A stretch of DNA of 64,000 bases from Thermoguttaceae bacterium (GTDB lineage Bacteria; Planctomycetota; Planctomycetia; Pirellulales; Thermoguttaceae): the NCBI GenBank assembly GCA_029975295.1, contig JARKPK010000057.1:22700-86699 (forward strand), given 5' to 3'. Each line of letters starts with the position of its first letter. Position 1 is the stretch's first letter. A program made the position numbers and the translations under genes. The notes under the pieces were generated by a model that saw only the letters and a list, made by a program, of their open reading frames with translations, had not been told where the DNA came from and ran no database searches. Shown here piece after piece: positions 1 to 9,044 of the stretch.

Positions 1-1
1 T

Positions 2-1351
2 ATCGTCGACATTGAGAAACGGCTGCTCCGGCATCTCTTGGGCCATCGGCGCGAGAACATTTCGCAGCTCACTTCGCCCGTGTTGGTGCTGGCGCACAAT
101 CTCACGCCCAGCGAAACCGCCAACTTGGATCGGCGGTTCGTTCAAGGTTTTGCCACCGAGCTGGGCGGCCCGGGCAGCCACACGGCGATTGTGGCCGAGG
201 CGTTGGAAATTCCGGCGGTTGTCGGCGCCGGCCCGTTCCTTGCCGAGGTTTCCGGCGGCGATACGGTGATCATCGACGGCGATCGCGGCATCATCATTCT
301 TCAGCCCGACGAAGAGACGCTCGCTCGCTATCGCCACGAATCGAGGGAATTGCAGGCTCAGGCGGCGCGTTTGCAGAGCTTGCGCGATCTTCCGGCAGAA
401 ACAGCCGACGGAGCCCGCATAAGTTTATTAGGAAACATCGAGTTTCCTTACGAAGTGGAACACTGCATCGATCGCGGCGCCGATGGGGTCGGGCTCTACC
501 GCACCGAGTTTCTCTATTTGGGAAGCGACTCGGAGCCGAACGAGGAGCATCATTACCAGGCCTATCGGCAAGTGGTCGAGGCGATGAACGGCAAGCCAGT
601 GACCATCCGTACCTTGGACCTGGGCGCCGACAAGATTCCGCACCTTCCCAAGCCGGAAGACGAGAAGAACCCGTTTCTCGGACTACGGAGCATCCGCTTG
701 ACGCTGAGGAACCTCCCGTTGTTCCGAACGCAGTTGCGGGCGATTTTGCGCGTCAGCGCGTTGGGCAACGTGCAGGTGATGTTCCCCTTGGTTTCCACCT
801 TGATGGAACTGCGCCAGGCCAAAATGGTGCTGGCCGACGTCATGGAAGACCTCGACGAGAACGATATCGACTATAACCGCTCGCTGCCCGTGGGGATGAT
901 GGTCGAAGTGCCGGCGGCGGTGATGATGATCGACCACTTTCTTGAAGAGGTCGATTTCCTCAGCATCGGCACGAACGATCTGATCCAGTACACGCTGGCC
1001 GTCGATCGCAGCAATCGCGACGTTGTCGGTTTGTACAATCCGTCCGACCCGGCAGTTTTGAAGCTGCTTTCGATCGCCATCGGAGCTTCGGTCCGCAAAG
1101 GGATTCCGATTAGTTTGTGCGGGCAGATGAGCGGATCGATCACCTATATGATGTTGCTTTTGGGGCTGGGGCTGCGCTCGTTCAGTGTTACGCCCAGCGC
1201 AATCCCCGAGTTGAAGAACGTGTGCCGTCGTCTGACAATCCCAGACTGTGAAATGGTTGCCCAAAAGGCGATGACGATGGAGAATGCTCGCGATATTACG
1301 GCGTATTTGCGCGGGGAATTGAAGAAGCGTGTGCCCGACGCCAGCTTCTGA
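2..1351 (+). CDS. ptsI: PTS enzyme I (phosphoenolpyruvate-protein phosphotransferase), 5' truncated
   Basis: This is the C-terminal 449 residues of enzyme I, which takes phosphate from PEP onto a histidine and passes it to HPr in the cytoplasm. The reading frame is open to the left edge, so the N-terminal HPr-binding part is missing from the window. The phospho-His swivel domain is visible near residue 60 as GGPGSHTAIVAEAL; the family usually has GGxTSHxAIxAR, so the Thr and Arg differ here. The PEP-binding barrel follows with GADGVGLYRTEFLY, TLDLGADK, MVEVPAAV, SIGTNDLIQYTLAVDR and a C-terminal LCGQMSG that carries the expected catalytic Cys. HPr would lie upstream, outside the window. In this phylum the protein may serve regulation rather than sugar uptake; that is inference. 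Confidence 0.95.
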   Translation: MVDIEKRLLRHLLGHRRENISQLTSPVLVLAHNLTPSETANLDRRFVQGFATELGGPGSHTAIVAEALEIPAVVGAGPFLAEVSGGDTVIIDGDRGIIILQPDEETLARYRHESRELQAQAARLQSLRDLPAETADGARISLLGNIEFPYEVEHCIDRGADGVGLYRTEFLYLGSDSEPNEEHHYQAYRQVVEAMNGKPVTIRTLDLGADKIPHLPKPEDEKNPFLGLRSIRLTLRNLPLFRTQLRAILRVSALGNVQVMFPLVSTLMELRQAKMVLADVMEDLDENDIDYNRSLPVGMMVEVPAAVMMIDHFLEEVDFLSIGTNDLIQYTLAVDRSNRDVVGLYNPSDPAVLKLLSIAIGASVRKGIPISLCGQMSGSITYMMLLLGLGLRSFSVTPSAIPELKNVCRRLTIPDCEMVAQKAMTMENARDITAYLRGELKKRVPDASF

Positions 1352-1433
1352 CCATCCTCGCGAGCGAGAAACCGGCCGGCCTTCTCCGAGAACGGCCCGC
1401 GACTCGGCATCGCTGTAATCACGACAAAAGGGA

Positions 1434-1454
1434 GGCCGTTTTTCGGCCGATTTT
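1434..1454 (+). terminator. weak hairpin after ptsI
   Basis: A 5-bp GC stem (GGCCG/CGGCC) around a TTTTT loop is followed by GATTTT, about 85 nt after the ptsI stop. The position fits a terminator, but the stem is short and the T-run is only four, so this is tentative. Confidence 0.3.
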
Positions 1455-1639
1455 GGAGACACCAAGGGATGCAGGAGCGGAGTACTCCTTGTCCCGCAAG
1501 GCCGTCCGATTCATCGGCCCTGTCTTGGTCGATGCGCAACATCGAGTTCATCTGTTTCTCGAATCCCGGCGGTTGGCTGTTTGGGGTCGTTGCACGATCG
1601 ATCTGACGGGCAGTGGAAAAGTGCGGGCGGCGCAGGTTG

Positions 1640-2263
1640 ATGGTTCGATATCGAGTGCGTATTCGTTTTGGCAAGCAGGGCGACCTGCGATGGTTGGGGC
1701 ACCGCGATTTGATGCGGTGTTGTGAGCGTTGGTTTCGCCGCGCCTCACTGCCGATGGCTTTCAGCGAAGGGTTTCATCCGAAACCGAAGATGACCTTCCC
1801 TTTGGCCTTGGCGGTGGGCATTGCCGCGGAAAACGAAGTGCTGGAGTTGGAGCTGGCCGAACCGCTGGCCGACACCGAGATTCAACGGCGTTTGCGCTTG
1901 TGTGCGCCGCAAGGGTTGGTGATTGGGTCGGTTGAGGCGCCCGTTGCGGGCAAGGCGAAAGTTCGCAGTGTCGAGTACTCCGGCGAAATTCCAAAGCCGC
2001 TTGTCGAGGTCTTGCCCCAACGGATTGCTCAGTTCCTGGATACCGATTCGAGCGTGGTGACTCGCGGGCCCGATCGCTCGCCGGTCGATGTGCGAGCGCT
2101 GGTCGAATGGTTGCGTCTCGACGGCTGCTGCTTGCAGATGCGACTGGCCGTTGGCGCCAACGCCAGCGCGGGGCCGCGCGAGGTCATGGCCGCGCTGGGC
2201 GCTGCTCAGGCCGACGCGGAGGGCGCCGTATGGAGCCGGACGGACGTAATCCTGGAATCGTAG
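1640..2263 (+). CDS. DUF2344 / TIGR03936 radical-SAM-associated protein
   Basis: This 207-residue protein has the hallmark N-terminus of the DUF2344 family: VRYRVRIRFGKQGDLRWLGH, then RASLPMAFSEGFHPKPKM. In many bacteria the domain is fused to, or directly follows, a B12-binding radical SAM protein and lies next to rne/rng. Here it lies just before an RNase E/G gene, but no radical SAM gene is in the window and ptsI is upstream. The ATG at 1640 is preferred over an in-frame GTG at 1613 because the conserved family start begins there. The function of the family is unknown; the genomic link suggests RNA or ribosome maturation. Confidence 0.85.
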   Translation: MVRYRVRIRFGKQGDLRWLGHRDLMRCCERWFRRASLPMAFSEGFHPKPKMTFPLALAVGIAAENEVLELELAEPLADTEIQRRLRLCAPQGLVIGSVEAPVAGKAKVRSVEYSGEIPKPLVEVLPQRIAQFLDTDSSVVTRGPDRSPVDVRALVEWLRLDGCCLQMRLAVGANASAGPREVMAALGAAQADAEGAVWSRTDVILES

Positions 2264-2336
2264 CAATCGCCCCGGACGGTCGGTTTGTGCCGACGAAACG
2301 CACTCGCTCCTCTGACCCATGAGAGAAAGCGAGATT

Positions 2337-3953
2337 ATGAAGAAGGAAATGTTGGTCAACGTGGCGCAGCCGGAAGAATGCCGGATCGCCATTGTTGAAG
2401 ACGGCGTTCTCGAAGAATTGTACGTCGAGCGCACGGGCCAAGACAGCTACGTCGGCAATATCTACAAGGGCGTTGTCGTCAATCTCGAGCCAAGCATTCA
2501 GGCGGCCTTTGTCGATTTCGGCGTGGGGCGGAACGGCTTTCTGCACATCAGCGACGTCGAGCCGGAATACTTTCGCCAAGCCGGCTTCGATCCGAAACGC
2601 ATCGGCGGCGGCTACGATGGTCCGCGCGGCGGCGATGACGAGTTCGACGATGAGCATCACGTGGGCGGCGGGGCAGCGGCCCGTCGCCGGCCGCGCAACG
2701 GCGTCCGCCCGCGATTCAAGCCGCCGATTCAAGATGTGTTTCGCCGCGGCGACGAGGTTCTGGTGCAAGTCATCAAGGAGGGCATCGGCACCAAAGGGCC
2801 GACGCTTTCCACCTACATCAGCATTCCGGGGCGCTACTTGGTTCTGATGCCGGCGTTGGGGCGCATCGGCGTGTCGCGGAAGATCGAAGACGAGGCCGTC
2901 AGGCGGCGGCTGCGCGACATCATGCTCGAATTGAATCCGCCCAAAGGCGTCGGGTTCATTGTCCGCACGGCGGGCGCCGATCGAACAAAACGGGAACTGT
3001 CGCGAGACTTGGCCTATTTGCTTCGCCTTTGGAAGGTGATCGTCCGGCGTGTGCGCAAGCTGCCGGCGCCGGTCGACATCTACCAAGAGAGCGACATGAT
3101 CATTCGCACAATTCGCGACATCTTCAACGGCGACTGCGATGCGATCTATATCGACGAGCCTCAGGCGTTCGAACGCGCGAAGGAATTCCTGCAACTCGTC
3201 ATGCCGCGCTATGTGCATCACTTGCAGCTCTATTCGGGCAAGGAACCGCTTTTCTACAAGTATCATCTCGACGAGGAAATCGCCCGCATCCACCAGCGAA
3301 AGGTCCCATTGCCCTCGGGCGGGTCGATCGTCATCGATCAAACCGAGGCCTTGGTGGCGATCGACGTGAATAGCGGCAGCTTCCGTGCGGATGATTCGGC
3401 CGAGGAGACGGCCTACCGGATGAACATGCTTGCCGCCCGCGAAATCGCCCGGCAGATCCGGTTGCGCGATCTGGGAGGGGTGATCGTCAACGACTTCATC
3501 GACATGCGGCGAGAAAAGCATCGTCGCGATGTGGAACGGGCGCTGCGAGACGCCGTCAAGCGCGATCGGGCTCGCACGAAGATTCTGCGCACCAGTCCGT
3601 TCGGCTTGGTGGAAATGACCCGGCAGCGGGTTCGGCCCAGCCTGAAGAAGAGCGTGTTCACGGACTGCCCGACGTGCAGCGGCACCGGCTGGGTGAAAAC
3701 GCCCGAAAGCATGGTGCTCGACGTGATTCGCCTGCTCATTCTCGCCTCTCAACGAGAGAACATCAGGCACGTCACTGTCACGGTAGCCGTGCCCGTGGCC
3801 GACTTCCTCAACAACCGCAAGCGGCATGAACTCGCCCGCATTGAAGACGAAGGGCGAATGAGCGTCGAGATCGTCGGCGCCGAGCACGTTTCGCCGGAAC
3901 ATCTAGCCGTGGCCTGCAAAGACGCGGACCATCGCGAAGTGCGTTTTCCTTGA
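2337..3953 (+). CDS. ribonuclease E/G family endoribonuclease
   Basis: This cytoplasmic endoribonuclease of 538 residues would act in rRNA maturation and mRNA turnover. The N-terminal S1-like domain (GNIYKGVVVNLEPSIQAAFVDFG, GFLHISD) is interrupted at about residues 79-130 by an insert rich in Gly, Arg, Asp and Glu. The catalytic Asp pair is D343 in VAIDVNSG and D386 in NDFIDM. The zinc-link cysteines are C444 and C447 in CPTCSGTG. It ends soon after the catalytic core, so it lacks the long degradosome scaffold tail of E. coli RNase E and is RNase G-like in size. The ATG at 2337 has a GAGAAAGCGAG sequence just upstream; an ATG at 2319 is the alternative. It lies 73 nt after the DUF2344 gene, a common pairing. 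Confidence 0.93.
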   Translation: MKKEMLVNVAQPEECRIAIVEDGVLEELYVERTGQDSYVGNIYKGVVVNLEPSIQAAFVDFGVGRNGFLHISDVEPEYFRQAGFDPKRIGGGYDGPRGGDDEFDDEHHVGGGAAARRRPRNGVRPRFKPPIQDVFRRGDEVLVQVIKEGIGTKGPTLSTYISIPGRYLVLMPALGRIGVSRKIEDEAVRRRLRDIMLELNPPKGVGFIVRTAGADRTKRELSRDLAYLLRLWKVIVRRVRKLPAPVDIYQESDMIIRTIRDIFNGDCDAIYIDEPQAFERAKEFLQLVMPRYVHHLQLYSGKEPLFYKYHLDEEIARIHQRKVPLPSGGSIVIDQTEALVAIDVNSGSFRADDSAEETAYRMNMLAAREIARQIRLRDLGGVIVNDFIDMRREKHRRDVERALRDAVKRDRARTKILRTSPFGLVEMTRQRVRPSLKKSVFTDCPTCSGTGWVKTPESMVLDVIRLLILASQRENIRHVTVTVAVPVADFLNNRKRHELARIEDEGRMSVEIVGAEHVSPEHLAVACKDADHREVRFP

Positions 3954-4005
3954 GCCGGCTGGCGTGTGACGCATGCCGAACGCAGAAGTTCGTTACGGGC
4001 CGATT

Positions 4006-5283
4006 TCAAGCCACCGGCGGCAATTCATACCCTTTGCGCGGCGTGCGCTCGATGAGCCTGTTCGCCTCATCGTCGGCCACGAATCGCTCGTTCTGCGGAT
4101 CCCATTGCAGTTTGCGTCCGACTTCGCGGACGATATTGGCCAAATGGCAAACCGACACGGACCGATGCCCGATCTCGACATCGGCATTGGGACGCGATCG
4201 CGTTTTGATGCAGTCGAGCCAGTTCTGGAGATGGGGGCGGGCGATCCAGCCGGGGCCCTCCCAAACCTCGGCCTTTTCGGCCGGAGGCGGATTCTTCACG
4301 AAATCGGGCGGATTGGTCGTGAACTTGTTGCGATTGATTTCGATCTTGCACTGCTCGCCGGTAAATACAGCCCCACCCATCGGGCCGCGTTCCAGTTCGT
4401 AACGCACCTCGACGCCGCTGGCATAGCGCATGCCGACCTTGCCGTTCGGGCCGGCCGTGATCGGCCAAAGTTCGACTGGGCCCGTTTCCGAAGCGCCCAG
4501 GGCCCATTGCACCTGATCGCATCCGTGCGCGCCCCAGTTGGTCATCTCTCCACCAGAGTAATCTCGCCAAGCCATCCAGCCGAATTGCAGCGCATTATTG
4601 AAGGGTTTGGCCGATGTTTGTCCTTGCCAGGCATCCCAATCATCGCCCTCCGGCACCGGTTCTTCCGGCAAGCCGACGTAGCGTTTCGGGCCCGGATAGC
4701 AGACGCCCTGCACCAGTTTGACTCGGCCGATTTCGCCCGATCGAACCAGCTCGCAGGCGAAGCGGTTCAATTCCATGCTTCGCTGCTGGGAGCCCACTTG
4801 AAACACTCTCTTTGCGCGGCGCACGTGCCGAACCAACGTGCGCCCCTCGGCGATCGTCAGTGTCAGCGGCTTTTCGGCGTAAACGTCCAGACCTGCCAGA
4901 ACCGCGTGAATCGCCACAAGCGTTCGGGCATGGTCGGGCGTTGCGATGATTGCAGCGTCCAGTTTTTCCCGATCGAGCAGCGATCGGTAGTCTTGATACG
5001 TGCGCCATTGCTGCTTCTTCTCTTGGAGCGTTTCCGCCATTCGGCGGACATAGCAGTCGCTGATGGCAACGATGCGGCCGGCCGGCGGGAGGTGATCGAT
5101 CAATTGCCTCGCCCGTCCTCCGGTTCCAATCACGCCAATCACAATCTGTTCGCTCGGCGGCGGCAGCTCGGCCAGCCCGAGAACGCGTGAAGGAACAACC
5201 GCGGGAATCGTTGCCGCCGCTGCTCCGATACGAAGAGTCTGGGCGACGAATCGACGTCGCGTGCTTCGGTGTGTTGGGGTCAT
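4006..5283 (-). CDS. Gfo/Idh/MocA family oxidoreductase, Tat-exported
   Basis: This 425-residue NAD(P)-dependent oxidoreductase belongs to the glucose-fructose oxidoreductase superfamily. The N-terminus STRRRFVAQ plus a hydrophobic stretch is a twin-arginine signal, so the folded holoenzyme is probably exported. The Rossmann nucleotide-binding motif is IGVIGTGGRARQ at about residues 48-59. The family's EKPL motif is present as YAEKPLTLTIAEG. The central WMAWRDYSGGEMTNWGAHG stretch matches the large planctomycete group of secreted members, whose substrates are mostly unknown sugars or polyols. The start has an AAAGGA sequence at good spacing. It converges on the RNase gene with about 50 nt between stops. 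Confidence 0.92.
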   Translation of the reverse strand: MTPTHRSTRRRFVAQTLRIGAAAATIPAVVPSRVLGLAELPPPSEQIVIGVIGTGGRARQLIDHLPPAGRIVAISDCYVRRMAETLQEKKQQWRTYQDYRSLLDREKLDAAIIATPDHARTLVAIHAVLAGLDVYAEKPLTLTIAEGRTLVRHVRRAKRVFQVGSQQRSMELNRFACELVRSGEIGRVKLVQGVCYPGPKRYVGLPEEPVPEGDDWDAWQGQTSAKPFNNALQFGWMAWRDYSGGEMTNWGAHGCDQVQWALGASETGPVELWPITAGPNGKVGMRYASGVEVRYELERGPMGGAVFTGEQCKIEINRNKFTTNPPDFVKNPPPAEKAEVWEGPGWIARPHLQNWLDCIKTRSRPNADVEIGHRSVSVCHLANIVREVGRKLQWDPQNERFVADDEANRLIERTPRKGYELPPVA

Positions 5284-5870
5284 GCCTTGGATTCCTTTGA
5301 GAGGCTGGAAGAACTAGCGTGCCGGCTGTGGAACACCTATTCGGCCAAGAATGGCCAGTCGCGGCAAGACAGCATGGTGAAAGATCCCAAGCGCAAAGCC
5401 GGATGTGCCCGAAGGGCGGACCTGGGCTCCATCATCGGTCAGAGCGGCTGAACAGGCAATAGACCGTTCTTTGTCCCGGTGAAGTTCCGCGCGTGCCAAG
5501 GATTGATTGCACCGGCCCGAGGCCGCTTGTGCTTGGACAAAATGCCGATCGGGCCGCCGATCATCGGCCCGCATTGCGGGCGTTCCCCAACGATCCGTGA
5601 AAAGAAGGCCTCGCCTGGGCGCGTTCGGCCGATAAAGGGTGCGATCAGGGCGGCGGATTGGGCCGGCCCGGCAGGATTGGAGCGGTTGCGCAAATAAATC
5701 CGCCGCCCCAAGGCGGTAGCAGCCCGACTAGCCCCGAGTGAAGCTTCTCGCTTGTAAGTTCGCCCCGGTGTATTTACAATCTTAAGAGTCGGATGGTTTT
5801 GGTGTGCCGGAGGGGGGCGGGCCTTTTCGCCAGCGTTGCCGGGCATCGTTCTCGTCAAGGAACAACCTAC
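5284..5870 (+). other. divergent intergenic region
   Basis: A 587-nt spacer separates the oxidoreductase (leftward) from the sigma factor (rightward). No coding sequence is convincing in it. It holds the promoter at 5752-5780. Confidence 0.5.
5752..5780 (+). promoter_or_regulatory. sigma-70-type promoter of the sigma factor gene
   Basis: TTGTAA (4 of 6 to the -35 consensus), a spacer of exactly 17 nt, then TACAAT (5 of 6 to the -10). It predicts a start near 5787 and a leader of about 85 nt to the GTG at 5871. Confidence 0.55.
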
Positions 5871-6452
5871 GTGGCCCTCTCGGAAATCGACCGCTCGTTG
5901 CTCGATCGGTGTTTGAATCGCAAGCCTCGGGCTTGGGAGGATTTCGTCGACCGTTTCATGGGCTTGGTGGTCCATGTGGTCAATCACACCGCCCAAGCCC
6001 GCAGTATGCGGCTCTCGCCCGAGGATCGCGACGACCTGATTGCCGAAGTCTTTCTTGAAGTGCTGCGGAACGATTTCGCCCTTTTGCGAAATTTTCGTGG
6101 CCAAAGCAGCCTGGCAACCTATCTTACGGTGGTTGCCCGGCGGATCGTGGTTCGCGAACTGCTTGCTGGAAAATCGCCGCTGCGTCTTACCGACGCCGCC
6201 GAACATGCCGGTGCTGCGGCCGATCCTCAGCCCTCGGTCGAAACTCGTCTGGCCAATCACGATGAAGTGCAGCGGTTGCTCGATGGGCTTCAGGGAATCG
6301 AGGCCGATGTCGTGCGGCTCTACCACCTCGAAGGCAAGAGCTACCGGGAGATTGGGGCGGCAGTCGGCTTGCCCGAAAACAGCATCGGACCGATTCTAAG
6401 CCGTGCCCGCGGCAGAATGCGCCGCGCAGGCATTGGCCAAGCCGCCGGCTGA
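5871..6452 (+). CDS. sigma-70 family RNA polymerase sigma factor (ECF-like)
   Basis: This 193-residue sigma factor has two regions. Region 2 runs from RAWEDFVDRFMGLVVHVV to RNFRGQSSLATYLTVVARR, which binds core polymerase and the -10 element. Region 4 is a helix-turn-helix in EADVVRLYHLEGKSYREIGAAVGL followed by SIGPILSRARGRMRR for -35 recognition. There is no sigma 1.1 or region 3, so it is a small two-domain type. The GTG at 5871 is chosen because AAGGA lies about 8 nt upstream and the sigma homology begins immediately after it; an ATG at 5793 would add 26 residues without homology. No anti-sigma gene is adjacent. Confidence 0.88.
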   Translation: MALSEIDRSLLDRCLNRKPRAWEDFVDRFMGLVVHVVNHTAQARSMRLSPEDRDDLIAEVFLEVLRNDFALLRNFRGQSSLATYLTVVARRIVVRELLAGKSPLRLTDAAEHAGAAADPQPSVETRLANHDEVQRLLDGLQGIEADVVRLYHLEGKSYREIGAAVGLPENSIGPILSRARGRMRRAGIGQAAG

Positions 6453-6611
6453 CGTTTTCGTCCGATGCTGTCACGCCCGTTGACAGTTTTGTTGCGGGTT
6501 GGGGCGTTCTGCCTGGCCAACGCTCGTTGGGCCAAGAATCCGCCGAGCCGCGTCTGCTATTGCCGTTCAACGCATGCGCCCGAGCTGCGTTTCAGCAATC
6601 GCAAACGCGAT

Positions 6612-7295
6612 CTACTGCCCGCTGCCGGGCGGGCCGATGCCGTGAAAGTCTGCCAAGTGCCAAAGGGAGTTGATCGTCACAATCCGCACGGAGTCGCGGC
6701 TGCAACGAACGAGGTTGATTCCTCCGTTCTCCTGGACGATTTTTCGGTAATCGGCAAGGGGCGTGCGCAAATGATGGGCCAGAAAGCAGCGGTTCACCAT
6801 GTTGTGTGCGACAACAACAATCATCTTTCCCTGATGATCATCGGCCAAGTGACGCAACGCGGGCACAACGCGCCGCTCGACATCGGCCAGACTCTCACCG
6901 CCCAAATAGGGAACATGGACGGGATCGGCAACAAAACTGCGGTATTGCTCGGGCCAGCTCTGTTCGACTTCGTCCCAGGTCAGGCCTTCCCATTGCCCGC
7001 AATCAATCTCGCGCAATTCCTCCACAACGCGGATTGTTTTGCAGTGCGTCTGCGCAATACGCTCGGCTGTTTGCCGAGCGCGCAACAGAGGGCTTGCAAA
7101 CACCTCGCAAATCGGCATTCTTGCAAGAAAGTCCGCTAATCGCTCGGCTTGGCGAAGCCCTGTGGCCGAAAGCGGCGGATCGCTCCGGGCGCCCTGCAAT
7201 CGCGGCGGCACGGCATCGTTGTTCGGCGTGGCGCCGTGGCGGATAAGCACGATCCAACAGTATTCGTTAGCAGTTGGGGAAATCATCGCAAGCAA
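6612..7295 (-). CDS. histidine phosphatase family protein (phosphoglycerate mutase-like)
   Basis: A cytoplasmic phosphatase or mutase of 227 residues in the histidine phosphatase clan. The catalytic RHG motif is LIRHGATPNND near the N-terminus. The proton-donor Glu region is EIDCGQWEG, and the second catalytic His is in VVVAHNMVNR. The size fits cofactor-dependent phosphoglycerate mutase homologues acting on small phosphate esters (CobC/GpmB-like), but the substrate cannot be read from sequence. A TTG at 7295 has GGGAG five nt upstream; an ATG at 7286 is the alternative. It converges with the sigma factor gene. Confidence 0.88.
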   Translation of the reverse strand: MLAMISPTANEYCWIVLIRHGATPNNDAVPPRLQGARSDPPLSATGLRQAERLADFLARMPICEVFASPLLRARQTAERIAQTHCKTIRVVEELREIDCGQWEGLTWDEVEQSWPEQYRSFVADPVHVPYLGGESLADVERRVVPALRHLADDHQGKMIVVVAHNMVNRCFLAHHLRTPLADYRKIVQENGGINLVRCSRDSVRIVTINSLWHLADFHGIGPPGSGQ

Positions 7296-7428
7296 CTCGG
7301 CTCCCGCTACACAAGTTGGCAGAAAGACATCTTTGATCCTCAGGCGTCAATGTTCAACGCTGGGCTCGACGCCGTTGGACGAGCGAGATTTCGCCATTCG
7401 ACCGGGCGGCGCACGCTTCTTCGCGGCT

Positions 7429-8514
7429 TCAGCGTTGAGACTTCCGACCGAGGGCCAATCGCGCGGCAACGCGCACGGCCTCAATCATGCTTCCGGTTTC
7501 CGCTTGACGTTGCCAAGCAATGTCGAACGCCGTTCCATGGGCGACACTCGTGCGGATAATCGGAAGCCCGAGCGTGACGTTGACAGCTCGATGCATTCCC
7601 AAGAGCTTCAGTGCAATATGGCCTTGATCGTGGTACATCGCCACTACGGCGTCGTAGGCTCCGTCGCGGGCGCGCACCATGAGGGTGTCTACCGGGAGCG
7701 GGCCGAAGACGTTCAGCCCCTCGCCTTTGGCTCGCTCGACGGCGGGACGGATGATCCGCAGCTCTTCGTCGCCAAACAGTCCTCCCTCGCCCCCATGCGG
7801 ATTCAGCGCCGCGACGGCAATCCGCGGGCGAGCCTCCATCAACTGGCTCATGAATCGATCGGCGAGACGCGTTTTGGCGATGATCGCCTCGGCAGTCAAC
7901 TCATCAAACACCCGCCGCAAGGCCGTGTGCAGCGTAACGTGGACCACGGCCAAGCCTGCCGGCGAGGCCCAGTCATCGCCGGGCCCCAGGTAGAGCATCA
8001 TCGCAAAGTCGTCCACGCTGCACAGGCTGGCCAGCAGCTCGGTATGGCCGGGAAAGCAGTGACCGGCCATTCGAAGCGCCTCTTTGTGCAAGGGCGCCGT
8101 AACGATCGCCTCGACGCGATTCTCAAGAGCGAGCCCGGCCGCCGCAACCACGGCCTGATAGGCCGCCTCGCCGCTTCGGGCGTCGAGTACGCCCGGCGGA
8201 ACGGCAAGCAGGTTGTCGTCGCCGCACGGCAGGCAAGCGATGCAGTCTGGGGCGGGACGGGCGTCTTCGGGCCGCTCGACCTCGACAACTGCGGTGTCGA
8301 GTTGCCAGAGCGCGACCGCCCGCCGGAGCACTTCCGGATGCCCAATCACCAACGGGCGGCAGATTTCGTGGACAACCGTCTCGGCCCAAGCGCCCACGAT
8401 GATCTCCGGACCGATTCCGGCGGGATCGCCTAAGGTTATGGCCAACAACGGCTTGCGACTGATCTCCTTCACCAAAGGCGTCTCCCGTTCCGGGGGTCCT
8501 CCCGCGGTTAGCAT
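7429..8514 (-). CDS. pdxA: 4-hydroxythreonine-4-phosphate dehydrogenase family protein
   Basis: PdxA oxidises 4-phosphohydroxy-L-threonine in the deoxyxylulose-5-phosphate-dependent pathway to pyridoxal phosphate. Family signatures are clear: ITLGDPAGIGPEI near the start, TAPLHKEALRMAG, FPGHTELLA (metal-binding His), NPHGGEGGLFGDEE, and AMYHDQGHIALK. The ATG at 8514 gives 361 residues, still slightly longer than the usual 330. A GTG at 8472 has GGGAG about 9 nt upstream and would remove 14 residues with no homology. The same reading frame is open to 8802, but that extension has no family similarity. It lies 133 nt upstream of the phosphatase gene on the same strand and could be cotranscribed with it. 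Confidence 0.93.
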   Translation of the reverse strand: MLTAGGPPERETPLVKEISRKPLLAITLGDPAGIGPEIIVGAWAETVVHEICRPLVIGHPEVLRRAVALWQLDTAVVEVERPEDARPAPDCIACLPCGDDNLLAVPPGVLDARSGEAAYQAVVAAAGLALENRVEAIVTAPLHKEALRMAGHCFPGHTELLASLCSVDDFAMMLYLGPGDDWASPAGLAVVHVTLHTALRRVFDELTAEAIIAKTRLADRFMSQLMEARPRIAVAALNPHGGEGGLFGDEELRIIRPAVERAKGEGLNVFGPLPVDTLMVRARDGAYDAVVAMYHDQGHIALKLLGMHRAVNVTLGLPIIRTSVAHGTAFDIAWQRQAETGSMIEAVRVAARLALGRKSQR

Positions 8515-9044
8515 GGCTCCGGTGAAACGCGCGGCGCCAATTTCGGACGAAAACAACGCGGGTGTCGAGTGAACCGACAACCGCATTATGGTCGGATAAT
8601 GTCTCTCTTGGAAGGCGACCCCTTGCCGCGATGGTAAGCCTCCGAGCCCAAACATCGATCCGATCGTTTGTTCCATCGAGCCGCAGCCGTTGCGCGGCCA
8701 TGATCGAGCGGTTTTCTGCACAATCCGCACGGGTCGCAAAGATTCTCCGATTGCCAGTGCCCTTACTCGCGCCAAACGCTTCGCACATCTCGGCCTCGGC
8801 AAGGCGTTCCTCCAACTTTCACCTTTCGGGTGGTTTCTCTACAATTATCGGGGGTGTTCGTGCCCGAAAATGGTTAGAGGCGCCGTGGTCTTCGGTCGAG
8901 AGGATTCGTGTTTGCGTTGGCCGAAGCGTTCGGCTCGTCCGACGACCGGCAGCGGGTGGGAACGCCACGCTATCGCTCGGCTGCTGTTTCGCCTTTGGCG
9001 TCGGTTTTCGAACTCATCGGTTGGTCTTCGTTGGACTTAAAGCA
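8515..9044 (+). other. divergent intergenic region
   Basis: A 530-nt spacer between pdxA (leftward) and a hypothetical gene (rightward). The downstream gene's frame is open through most of it, but the extra sequence is Ser/Arg-rich with no sign of selection. A TACAAT at 8840-8845 lacks a matching -35 element. Confidence 0.4.

Noticed and set aside
2184..3902. A 572-codon open frame antisense to the RNase E/G gene
   Set aside because: It lies fully opposite a gene with clear catalytic motifs; the composition is that of an antisense shadow in GC-rich DNA.
3973..5190. A 405-codon open frame antisense to the oxidoreductase gene
   Set aside because: The opposite strand has a Tat signal and Rossmann motif; the shadow has no domain.
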